Below, piece by piece: positions 1 to 5,374 of a DNA stretch of 5,374 nucleotides. Made by a program: the position numbers and the translations under genes. The notes under the pieces were generated by a model. The model was not told where the DNA came from and ran no database searches. It saw only the letters and a list, made by a program, of their open reading frames with translations. The stretch comes from CAZTAO01 sp964611645 (GTDB lineage Bacteria > Armatimonadota > UBA5829), in assembly GCA_964611645.1 (NCBI GenBank), contig CAZTAO010000132.1:1-5374 (forward strand), given 5' to 3'. Within the stretch, counting starts at the first letter, position 1, and each line of letters begins with the position of its first letter.

Positions 1-93
1 ATTGGACGGCACATAGAGAGTTCGCGACATAAGCACGCTCAGCGCATAAGTCCGCTTATGTAGCTAAGCACATAATAGTCGAAGTCAAGGCCA
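1..93 (+). other. Leader region upstream of the terminase gene; possible tail of an upstream gene
   Basis: No complete gene is visible here. Forward frame 1 is open from the window edge to a TAG at 61-63 (20 codons, ending Pro-Leu-Met), so these bases could be the last codons of an upstream gene, such as a small terminase subunit, which often precedes the large one. The other two forward frames stop earlier (TAG at 14-16 and TAA at 30-32). The peptide is too short to recognise. The stretch also holds several CATAAG/CTTATG inverted repeats, listed separately. An AT-rich CATAAT at 71-76 resembles a -10 box, but no convincing -35 lies upstream, so no promoter is called. Confidence 0.3.
27..61. 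repeat. Overlapping inverted repeats ACATAAGC / GCTTATGT with a nested hairpin
   Basis: ACATAAGC at 27-34 is the exact reverse complement of GCTTATGT at 54-61 (8 bp arms, 19-base spacer). Nested inside, CATAAG at 45-50 pairs with CTTATG at 55-60 around the tetraloop TCCG. The right arm can therefore pair with either of two left arms. In the nested form, AGC at 41-43 and GCT at 63-65 can add a short lower stem across a small internal loop. TAAGCAC is also repeated directly at 30-36 and 65-71. The symmetry is seen directly. A role as protein-binding site or RNA switch is only inference, and no T-run follows that would make it a terminator. Confidence 0.4.
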
Positions 94-99
94 ATGTGG

Positions 100-105
100 A
101 AGGAG
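100..105 (+). promoter_or_regulatory. Ribosome binding site AAGGAG that decides the terminase start
   Basis: AAGGAG (within GGAAGGAG, 98-105) lies 9 bases ahead of the ATG at 115-117, a normal Shine-Dalgarno spacing. The in-frame ATG at 94 is preceded only by a weak, close AAGG at 87-90. The later in-frame ATGs at 127 and 142 have purine runs that are too close. This favours 115 as the start; translation from 94 would add seven residues. Confidence 0.7.
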
Positions 106-114
106 TTGAAAGCA

Positions 115-1638
115 ATGTCATCGGAGATGTCCAGTTTGGAAATGGAAGAGGCCCTATCCCTCAGAGACCCGGTCTTCTGGGGTCAGTTGTACCTGACCAA
201 TCGGGACGGGTCCAAGCGTGTCTACTGGCCGCACCAGATCGAGGACCTGCAATGCGATGCGCGACAGATCATCCACCTGGATGGAAGGGACAGTGGCAAG
301 AGCATAGACATAACCACTGACGCCTTGCACTTCGCGTTCACAACTCGCGGCGGACAGGGACTCATCGGCGCGCCGCATCAGGGGCACCTGGACAGCCTCA
401 TAGAGGAGATAGAGTTTCAGTTGGACTCCAATCCGGAACTCGCGAGGAGCGTAGCGATAAACAAGTACGGTAAGCCCAAGGTGTACCGCAAGCCGTATTT
501 CCGGCTAGAGTTCTCCAACGGCAGCGTTCTCTACTTCCGACCTGCTGGGGCGTACGGCGATGCGTTTAGATCCCTGCATGTCCAGCGAGTGTGGGTGGAT
601 GAGGGAGCCTGGCTCACGGAGAAAGCCTGGAAGGCCCTGCGTCAGTGCCTAAAGGCGGATGGCAGAATGCGCATCTACTCCACCCCAAATGGGCTGCGCA
701 ACACCACCTACTACCGGCTCACTAGCTCAGAGCAATACACAGTCTTCCGCTGGCCCTCGTGGCTCAATCCAAACTGGAGCGATAATCGCGAACGGGAACT
801 GGTCGACTTCTACGGGGGAAAGGACACAGCGGGCTGGCAGCACGAAGTTGCCGGTGAACACGGTAAGCCATCATACGGGGCATTTGGCACTGAAGACTTG
901 AACATGTGCCGGCAAGAGGTAATCGACTATCGCAAGATCGTGGTCCAGGGTGAAGACTTGAGCGCCTGCGACTCGGAAGAGGAGTCACTCGACCGGCTGG
1001 AGATGCTACTCAACCTGATGCCGAAGACCGGGGTGTTCTGGATAGGCGGCGACCTGGGCTATACCAACGATCCTACAGAACTCGTGGTGTTCCGCGAGGA
1101 CCTCTTCGGGGACAGGCGGGTAATGACGCTTGTGCTGCGCATTCACATGGAGCATGTCTCGTACCCGCACATCGCCCAGACCATTGGGCTTCTGGAGAAC
1201 TACTTCAGTCCCACGGGCATAGGCATCGACAACGGCGGCAACGGCCTTGCGGTAGTCCAGGAACTGCTGACCCTCGACAAGTACAAGCCGCTGCAACTCG
1301 ACGGCAGACTCCGTGGATATGACTTCGGCAGTACGACCACCCTCGATATTCCAAACGGACGGCAGATGCGCAAGCGCACCAAGGAACTCATGACTACTAT
1401 CATCAACGGCGCGCTGCAGAAACGGCAGATCGTTCTACCCGAGGATGATCCGGAGATTGAGGACCAGTTCACAACGCACACTTACACGCTTGCCAACGGC
1501 AACGTCATCTACTCCAAGGGCAACGACCACATCGTCGATGCAGTGCGCTGCGCGATGCTGGCCCACGAGCAGGGGAAGCTCGACGGCGAGGAAGTCGTGT
1601 GCGTAATGCCCGTGCTTACTGACCCCATTTTCTGGTGA
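115..1638 (+). CDS. terL: Phage terminase large subunit (packaging ATPase and nuclease)
   Basis: This is the motor that drives DNA into the prohead through the portal and cuts the concatemer. It has 507 residues from the chosen start, a usual length for the family. Numbered from ATG 115, the N-terminal ATPase shows a Walker A of the terminase type, GRDSGKS (57-63, with the Arg typical of this family). A Walker B follows as VWVDE (159-163; D162, catalytic E163), then a coupling motif STPNG (189-193). The C-terminal RNase H-like nuclease shows the expected acidic residues: D313 in GGDLGYTNDP, D372 in GIGIDNGGNG, and D471/D475 in NDHIVDAV. An acidic linker (about 260-305) joins the two domains. 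No catalytic motif is missing, so the gene looks functional. The start at 115 is preferred because of the AAGGAG at 100-105; ATG 94 is the alternative. A 91-base gap with two hairpins separates it from the portal gene. The family call is firm, but the packaging type (cos or headful) cannot be read from this. Confidence 0.95.
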   Translation: MSSEMSSLEMEEALSLRDPVFWGQLYLTNRDGSKRVYWPHQIEDLQCDARQIIHLDGRDSGKSIDITTDALHFAFTTRGGQGLIGAPHQGHLDSLIEEIEFQLDSNPELARSVAINKYGKPKVYRKPYFRLEFSNGSVLYFRPAGAYGDAFRSLHVQRVWVDEGAWLTEKAWKALRQCLKADGRMRIYSTPNGLRNTTYYRLTSSEQYTVFRWPSWLNPNWSDNRERELVDFYGGKDTAGWQHEVAGEHGKPSYGAFGTEDLNMCRQEVIDYRKIVVQGEDLSACDSEEESLDRLEMLLNLMPKTGVFWIGGDLGYTNDPTELVVFREDLFGDRRVMTLVLRIHMEHVSYPHIAQTIGLLENYFSPTGIGIDNGGNGLAVVQELLTLDKYKPLQLDGRLRGYDFGSTTTLDIPNGRQMRKRTKELMTTIINGALQKRQIVLPEDDPEIEDQFTTHTYTLANGNVIYSKGNDHIVDAVRCAMLAHEQGKLDGEEVVCVMPVLTDPIFW

Positions 1639-1659
1639 GCGGTCGCACTAATCGACCGC
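1639..1659 (+). other. Hairpin 1 directly after the terminase stop codon
   Basis: GCGGTCG (1639-1645) and CGACCGC (1653-1659) form a perfect 7-bp stem with a 7-base loop, beginning at the base after the TGA. No U-tract follows, so it is not a canonical intrinsic terminator. It may instead stabilise or separate the two messages. Confidence 0.5.
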
Positions 1660-1667
1660 ATCGCCAC

Positions 1668-1695
1668 TCGCGCCACGTTGCGCGACCTGGCGCGA
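1668..1695 (+). other. Hairpin 2 in the terminase-portal gap
   Basis: TCGCGCCA (1668-1675) and TGGCGCGA (1688-1695) form a perfect 8-bp GC-rich stem around a 12-base loop. The right arm ends 24 bases before the portal ribosome binding site. No T-run follows (the next bases are ACAAAGCTAA), so termination by the classic mechanism is unlikely. Together with hairpin 1 it fills most of the gap. Confidence 0.5.
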
Positions 1696-1719
1696 ACAAA
1701 GCTAATCACGCACTATCGC

Positions 1720-1724
1720 GGAGG
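1720..1724 (+). promoter_or_regulatory. Ribosome binding site GGAGG of the portal gene
   Basis: GGAGG lies 5 bases before the ATG at 1730-1732. It is a near-perfect Shine-Dalgarno sequence and fixes the portal start. It implies efficient translation initiation independent of the terminase gene, which stops 91 bases upstream. Confidence 0.8.
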
Positions 1725-1729
1725 ATACT

Positions 1730-3223
1730 ATGAACAACGAAGATACGCTGAACCAGACTGCGGAACCCGGGGCCCACAACAACGCTGCTGACGGATGGGT
1801 AATCACCCCACTCGCCACTGTAGCAGCGCTGGATTCTTCCACCTTTGGCGGTCTCAATGCCACGGACGCCATACCCGCGTCATGGGAAGACCGCGCGAAG
1901 AAAGCCTGGGAGTACTACACGGAGGAGCCGCTGGTGAAGAACTGTGTGAACTCCTGGCGCACCTTTGCAGTGGGCGACGAGATACGCATCACCAGCGACG
2001 ATGACACAGTGAAGAGCGAGGCAAACGAACTCGCGGTGCGTCTGCGCGTATCGCGCTTCGTGAAGGACATGATTCTGCAACTCCTGGTCAAAGGCGACGC
2101 AGTGGGTTTCAAGCGATACACCAAAGACGGCAAAGACATCGAGCAGATCACCTGCGTGAACCCCGTCTCCGTCAAGCTCAAGTACTCGCAGGGCGAGCTT
2201 ATCGAAGTAAAGCAGTTCTCGGATGAGACCCCCGGCGCTGGCGAGGGGCTGGACCTGCCGGTTGAGCAGACTCTGCATCTGAAGTGGGATGCGCCCGGGT
2301 TCTCCCCGCGTGGCAACTCACTCGCGCTCCCGGCATTCCAGTCCATCGAACTGCTGCGCCACTACAGGGAAGCGGAAGAGGCCATAGCAAAACGCTGGTC
2401 CACCCCACTGCGGATCATCAAAGTCGGTGGTCAGTTCGGCCAGCGCCTGATAATGCCGGACCAGAAGATGCTCCAAGACGTTCGCGAGCTGATGAACAAG
2501 ATGGACCTCAAGAGCGGCATGGTCGCCCCGTTCTATGTGAGTGTGGAAACCCAGGGGACCGAGGGGCAGGTCCTCAATGTCGAGGAGAAGGTGAAAGAGG
2601 TCAAAGAAGACATCGTCGTCGCCATGGGCCTTTCCCGTTCGCTGGTATCGGGCGACGGTCCCAACTTCGCGACAGCGTCGGTGAGCATGCGCAAGATGGT
2701 GGTGATGATTCGAGAGATAACACAAGCCGCCCGCACCATCCTGGAATGGATATTCAGCGACTGGTTGGAGATCGCCGGGCACACGGGCAAAGGCATACAG
2801 TTTGTGTTCAACGATCTCGACCCTACCGACGCCGTTGACTTCAAGAAGCTGCTCATCGAGTTGTACGACCGCAAGCTCATCAGCCGGTCGAGCCTGCAGC
2901 TAAAGATGGACCTCGACCCGGACACTGAGAAAGCCAATCGCGAGCACGAGGGGAAGTCCATCGACCTGATGGATGAGAAGCAGGTGAAGCCCATCGTGGA
3001 TATGGTCATGGCCGGGATAATGGGTGTGGAGGCCGCTCAGCAGATGCTCGGGTTGGACCCCGCGAAGAACAAGACGGGCGCTCAGGCAACGGCATCGATA
3101 GGTGAAACCTGTGACACCTGTGGTTTCTTCCACGACGAACACAACAAGTGCGGGGTAACCGGCGACGATGTCTCTTTCGACACTCCTGCCTGTCGGTTTG
3201 CACAGCACGGGAGGGTCGCGTGA
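1730..3223 (+). CDS. Phage portal protein with a Cys/His-rich C-terminal tail
   Basis: The product is 497 residues, typical for portal proteins, which form the dodecameric ring at one head vertex through which DNA enters and leaves. Evidence is the position between the terminase and a Mu F-like gene, plus portal-like features. These include a helical N-terminal segment around 62-85 (YYTEEPLVKNCVNSW), a beta-rich stretch with VNPVSVKL, and a later segment SGDGPNFATASVSMRK (about 307-322). The last is like the long-helix region of portals, where a bound Asn/Ala/Thr-rich loop precedes the helix. Which portal family it belongs to (SPP1 gp6-like, HK97-like or another) is unsure. The last 40 residues are unusual: C461, C464, H468, H471, C474 and C488 form a CxxC...HxxH..C...C cluster that could bind a metal. 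The stop TGA (3221-3223) overlaps the GTG start of the next gene, suggesting translational coupling. The start is fixed by GGAGG at 1720-1724. Confidence 0.85.
   Translation: MNNEDTLNQTAEPGAHNNAADGWVITPLATVAALDSSTFGGLNATDAIPASWEDRAKKAWEYYTEEPLVKNCVNSWRTFAVGDEIRITSDDDTVKSEANELAVRLRVSRFVKDMILQLLVKGDAVGFKRYTKDGKDIEQITCVNPVSVKLKYSQGELIEVKQFSDETPGAGEGLDLPVEQTLHLKWDAPGFSPRGNSLALPAFQSIELLRHYREAEEAIAKRWSTPLRIIKVGGQFGQRLIMPDQKMLQDVRELMNKMDLKSGMVAPFYVSVETQGTEGQVLNVEEKVKEVKEDIVVAMGLSRSLVSGDGPNFATASVSMRKMVVMIREITQAARTILEWIFSDWLEIAGHTGKGIQFVFNDLDPTDAVDFKKLLIELYDRKLISRSSLQLKMDLDPDTEKANREHEGKSIDLMDEKQVKPIVDMVMAGIMGVEAAQQMLGLDPAKNKTGAQATASIGETCDTCGFFHDEHNKCGVTGDDVSFDTPACRFAQHGRVA
3209..3215 (+). promoter_or_regulatory. 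Ribosome binding site GGGAGGG for the overlapping GTG start
   Basis: This purine-rich site lies inside the last codons of the portal gene, 4 bases before GTG 3220-3222. It supports the GTG start over the in-frame ATG at 3244, which has no Shine-Dalgarno sequence ahead of it. The site, the GTGA overlap and the portal stop together form a standard translational coupling arrangement. Confidence 0.65.
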
Positions 3224-5374
3224 GTCAGTCTTCTGCCTCGACAATGTGTGCCCTGGCGGATGTGGCGGGTCAAGCACAGGCCATTCGCGCTGCCACAGAC
3301 AAAAGCCTCATCGCCCGCGATATGTATACCGAGCAGGTTGTCCATCAGCTTGGGCAATCGCTTGGGGCGGCGCAGGACCAGGTGCGTGTGGCTCTGTCCG
3401 GCTACCGCAATCTGGGATCGCTGCCTGACAACAAGCTGGCGGCGCTGAAGGGTCTGGAGAAGATGGACGCCGAGATTGCGGGGGTGATGAAGACCCTGCG
3501 CAGGGACCAGTCGGTGATGTTCCGCCAGGCGAGTCAGGCTTCGTTCCGGGCGGGGGTGTATCGCGGTATTGACGAGTTTGGGGCGGCGCAGATGCCGTTC
3601 TACAAAGACCTGACACCAGACGGTATAGACAAACTGACCACATCGGTCTTCACGCTCATTGACACTGACGCTGTTGACTTCATGGCCAACTACAATCTCG
3701 TGCTTGCCGGCGATGTGCATCGCGAGTTGGCAGACGGCATAAAGAGAACCGTGCTGACGGGGATTGCTACGGGCAAAGGGACTGACGATATAGTCCGGGA
3801 TCTGGGATCCGTGATAGAGGACAAGGACTCGTTCCGCAATGCCGGCGGGCGCGTCTTCCCCAAGGCTCAGCAGCGCATGGAAACCATCGCTCGCACGGAG
3901 GTTCTGCGCGCCCACAACCAGGGCCGCATCAAGTTCCACAGACAGGTCGGCGTGCAGAGGCTTGAGTGGATGACGATGGAAGATGAGCGCATGTGCCCGG
4001 TCTGCGGCGCACTGGATGGTAAGCAGTTCGACATAGACAGGTTCCCAAACCAGCCGGCGCACCCCCAATGTCGCTGTACAAGTATTGTAGCATGGCCGCT
4101 GGTTATCTGCGGCGGGGAACTGGGCGCGACGGCCGCTGCGGGCCAGAGCGCGTGTATACTGCCGCCTCAGGCCATCCACGATCAGGCAGCGCAGCAAGCC
4201 GAAGAAGAAATGAAGCTAAAGGACGCTTTCGAGTCGGGCAGCATGTCGGACCTGTCGGCACTCACGGTGAAGCAGCTTCAGACTCTCGCCAAGGGTAACG
4301 GCATAGCGATTGCCAGAACCAAAACGGATTTCATAAAGCTGCTCGACCTGGCGGAACCCGGGATTAGCCACGTCGACCTCTCCGGAGCCGCGCTCTCCGC
4401 TAAGGTGAAACAGTTCAACATCGGCGCGCTCCGCAGTAAGGACGACCTGGCGAAGCTGCTCGCGGAGAAGCAGGCGGTGATTGCCCAGGCGAAGGTTCTC
4501 CAGCAGGCAGTCAAGAATGCCGCGCCTGCGACAGACCTCTCTGGCCTCACCACGGTCCAACTCAAAGATATGGCAAAGCAGCATGGGGTGTCGCTCAACC
4601 TCACGAAGTCCGAAGTCATTGACATGCTCGATGTGTTGGAACCGGGGCTGGACCACTCCGGGCTTTCCGGGCAGTCCCTTATCCTCGCCAAACAGAAGCA
4701 CGGTATTCCGCCGCTCAAGAATAAGCAGCAGCTTGTGAAGGCCCTGGAGAAGACGGCTGGTCAGCAGATGGCTGATCAGGTCAAACAGCAGGCCCTCGAT
4801 GTGGCCAAACAAGACGCGCTGAAGAAAGCGGAACAATCCCTCAAGGACGCCGCCGCACAGATCGTCATGCCGTCCTCTCCCGCACAATATTCGTCGTTCC
4901 TCGACTCGGTGAAAGTGGCCGAGGGTGAGTTGGCCAAGAACTCCGGGTTGCCCGCGGCTGTCGTCGAAGCGCACGCCAAAGAAGTCGCCGTGAAGAAGCT
5001 GGCATTCCAACAGCAGGTGTCGGCGATGAAGTCCGGAGAACTGAAAGACCTGGCCAAGCAGAGCAAGGTTCCCCACTGGCAGTGGTCGTCGAAGGATGAG
5101 CTGGTTACGCTGTTCTCGGAAACCGACGATGGTAAGCTGGCGGCGGCGAAGGCAGGTATCGAAGCTAAGCACGCCAAGTGGGCGCAGAAGCATGGTGGCA
5201 AGTCCAGCGTGACCACCCAACCTGTGGCCACAACTCCGAAGCCGGTGGCGCCTGTCACGACGCCTGCAGCGCCTCAGGCCACGCCCAAAGTACATAAACC
5301 CGCACCACAGCCAGTTACAGAGTCCGTCACAGTGGCCACCCCGAACACATTCGCCAAGCAAGGCTCCCAATTCG
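3220..5374 (+). CDS. Mu F-like minor head protein with long repeat-bearing extension (C-terminus outside window)
   Basis: The frame is open from GTG 3220 to the right edge without a stop: 718 codons visible, incomplete at the 3' end. Residues 1-218 are mostly helical. Residues about 219-294 match the Mu gpF/SPP1 gp7 minor head family: IARTEVLRAHNQG (223-235), LEWMTMEDERMCPVCGALDG (248-267), then HPQCRC (281-286) and a following WP. C259, C262, H281, C284 and C286 resemble a metal site. In this family the protein is present in a few copies inside the prohead, associated with the portal, and in SPP1 it also binds DNA. After the core, about 295-341 is a linker. Residues 344-512 hold two 95-residue tandem units built of HeH/SAP/Rho_N-like motifs, and 600-636 holds a fifth diverged motif. 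The stretch 513-600 is Ala/Gln/Lys-rich and probably helical. Residues 662-718 form a Pro/Thr-rich linker with 11 prolines. Simple Mu F proteins are much shorter, so this is an extended form, probably carrying another domain past the edge. The gene is likely co-translated with the portal. Confidence 0.88.
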   Translation, partial: MSQSSASTMCALADVAGQAQAIRAATDKSLIARDMYTEQVVHQLGQSLGAAQDQVRVALSGYRNLGSLPDNKLAALKGLEKMDAEIAGVMKTLRRDQSVMFRQASQASFRAGVYRGIDEFGAAQMPFYKDLTPDGIDKLTTSVFTLIDTDAVDFMANYNLVLAGDVHRELADGIKRTVLTGIATGKGTDDIVRDLGSVIEDKDSFRNAGGRVFPKAQQRMETIARTEVLRAHNQGRIKFHRQVGVQRLEWMTMEDERMCPVCGALDGKQFDIDRFPNQPAHPQCRCTSIVAWPLVICGGELGATAAAGQSACILPPQAIHDQAAQQAEEEMKLKDAFESGSMSDLSALTVKQLQTLAKGNGIAIARTKTDFIKLLDLAEPGISHVDLSGAALSAKVKQFNIGALRSKDDLAKLLAEKQAVIAQAKVLQQAVKNAAPATDLSGLTTVQLKDMAKQHGVSLNLTKSEVIDMLDVLEPGLDHSGLSGQSLILAKQKHGIPPLKNKQQLVKALEKTAGQQMADQVKQQALDVAKQDALKKAEQSLKDAAAQIVMPSSPAQYSSFLDSVKVAEGELAKNSGLPAAVVEAHAKEVAVKKLAFQQQVSAMKSGELKDLAKQSKVPHWQWSSKDELVTLFSETDDGKLAAAKAGIEAKHAKWAQKHGGKSSVTTQPVATTPKPVAPVTTPAAPQATPKVHKPAPQPVTESVTVATPNTFAKQGSQF
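3874..4101 (+). other. Mu F core domain (family-defining segment)
   Basis: This segment encodes residues 219-294 of the third gene. The order TE-x3-A-x3-G, then W-x5-D-x3-C-x2-C-x2-LDG, then HPxCRC is the signature of the phage Mu F-like head morphogenesis domain. The paired cysteines (C259/C262) and the H281-C284-C286 cluster are intact. The domain ends near the WP at 292-293, and everything downstream is extra to the minimal family architecture. Confidence 0.85.
4249..4752 (+). repeat. Tandem protein-level repeat of 95 residues with two helical motifs per unit
   Basis: Unit 1 (residues 344-416, nt 4249-4467) aligns without gaps to unit 2 (439-511, nt 4534-4752) at an offset of exactly 95 residues. 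By hand count about 29 of 73 positions are identical. Conserved landmarks are DLS.LT..QL...AK..G, TK...I..LD..EPG, LSG..L and K..L.K.L. Within each unit the pattern recurs at a 39-residue offset (L353/L392, I362/I401, K368/K407, L375/L414; likewise L448/L487, G456/G495, K463/K502, L470/L509). Each motif reads L..LAK..GI....[ST]K.[DE]L..LL, like HeH/LEM, SAP or Rho_N helix-extended-loop-helix folds, many of which bind nucleic acid. A fifth copy with a two-residue insertion lies at residues 603-632 (nt 5026-5115). The DNA copies have diverged, so the duplication is not recent. Confidence 0.75.
5203..5373 (+). other. Pro/Thr/Ala-rich low-complexity linker at the open 3' end
   Basis: Residues 662-718 of the third gene contain 11 prolines with many Thr, Val and Ala residues, and include segments such as TTPKPVAPVTTPAAPQATPK. 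This is typical of an extended, unstructured hinge between domains rather than of a folded terminus. The frame is still open at the window edge, so what follows is unknown. Confidence 0.7.

Noticed and set aside
71..76. CATAAT as a -10 promoter element before the terminase gene
   Set aside because: No acceptable -35 sequence lies 16-18 bases upstream, and the resemblance could arise by chance in an AT-rich stretch.
891..961. Direct repeat TGAAGACTTGA at 891-901 and 951-961 in the terminase gene
   Set aside because: The 11-base match 60 bases apart encodes similar short peptides (EDLNMC and EDLSAC), but there is no wider similarity. It is probably coincidence.
1639..1695. Rho-independent terminator after the terminase gene
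   Set aside because: The stems are good, but neither is followed by a T-run, and the downstream portal gene is in the same module and orientation.
2284..2838. 184-codon + strand frame inside the portal gene
   Set aside because: It is an out-of-frame overlap within the portal gene with an Arg/Gly/His/Pro-rich translation. A purine-rich start region is not enough to support it.
3082..4197. Open frame of 371 codons on the minus strand across the portal-Mu F junction
   Set aside because: It spans two real + strand genes, has no ribosome binding site or domain signature that I can see, and its opposite strand encodes the intact Mu F core.
4216..5370. Long open frame of 384 codons on the minus strand
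   Set aside because: It lies wholly antisense to the Mu F-like gene, and its translation is a Leu/Arg/Cys/Gly-rich composition with no recognisable motif. It is best explained as a shadow of the + strand codon bias.

Overview
The window looks like a piece of the head-morphogenesis (packaging) module of a tailed double-stranded DNA phage or prophage (Caudoviricetes). All three genes are on the + strand, in the classic order: large terminase subunit, portal protein, Mu F-like minor head protein. The phage and host cannot be named from the sequence. Base composition is moderately GC-rich by eye. Ribosome binding sites are strong and purine-rich. The Ile codon ATA is used repeatedly in all three genes, which argues against a typical GC-rich enterobacterial host but does not identify another.

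Layout: positions 1-114 are a short leader with inverted repeats and possibly the last codons of an upstream gene. The terminase gene runs 115-1638; a frame-compatible ATG at 94 is less likely as the start. A 91-base gap (1639-1729) holds two consecutive GC-rich hairpins and the portal ribosome binding site. The portal gene runs 1730-3223 and ends in a Cys/His-rich tail. The third gene starts at a GTG at 3220, inside the portal stop region (GTGA overlap), and stays open to the right edge. At least 718 codons are visible and the true C-terminus lies outside the window.

How they work together: the terminase pumps and cuts the genome, the portal is the dodecameric ring it docks on, and the Mu F-like protein is a few-copy internal head protein associated with the portal and DNA. 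The least ordinary part is this third protein. After a recognisable Mu F core with a CxxC...HxxCxC metal-site pattern (residues about 219-294), it carries a long extension. The extension has a tandem 95-residue duplication made of HeH/SAP/Rho_N-like helical motifs, a fifth diverged copy, an Ala/Gln/Lys-rich helical stretch, and a Pro/Thr-rich linker that runs off the window. That architecture suggests a further C-terminal domain beyond the edge, possibly a delivered effector as in MuF polymorphic toxins. That domain is not visible here.
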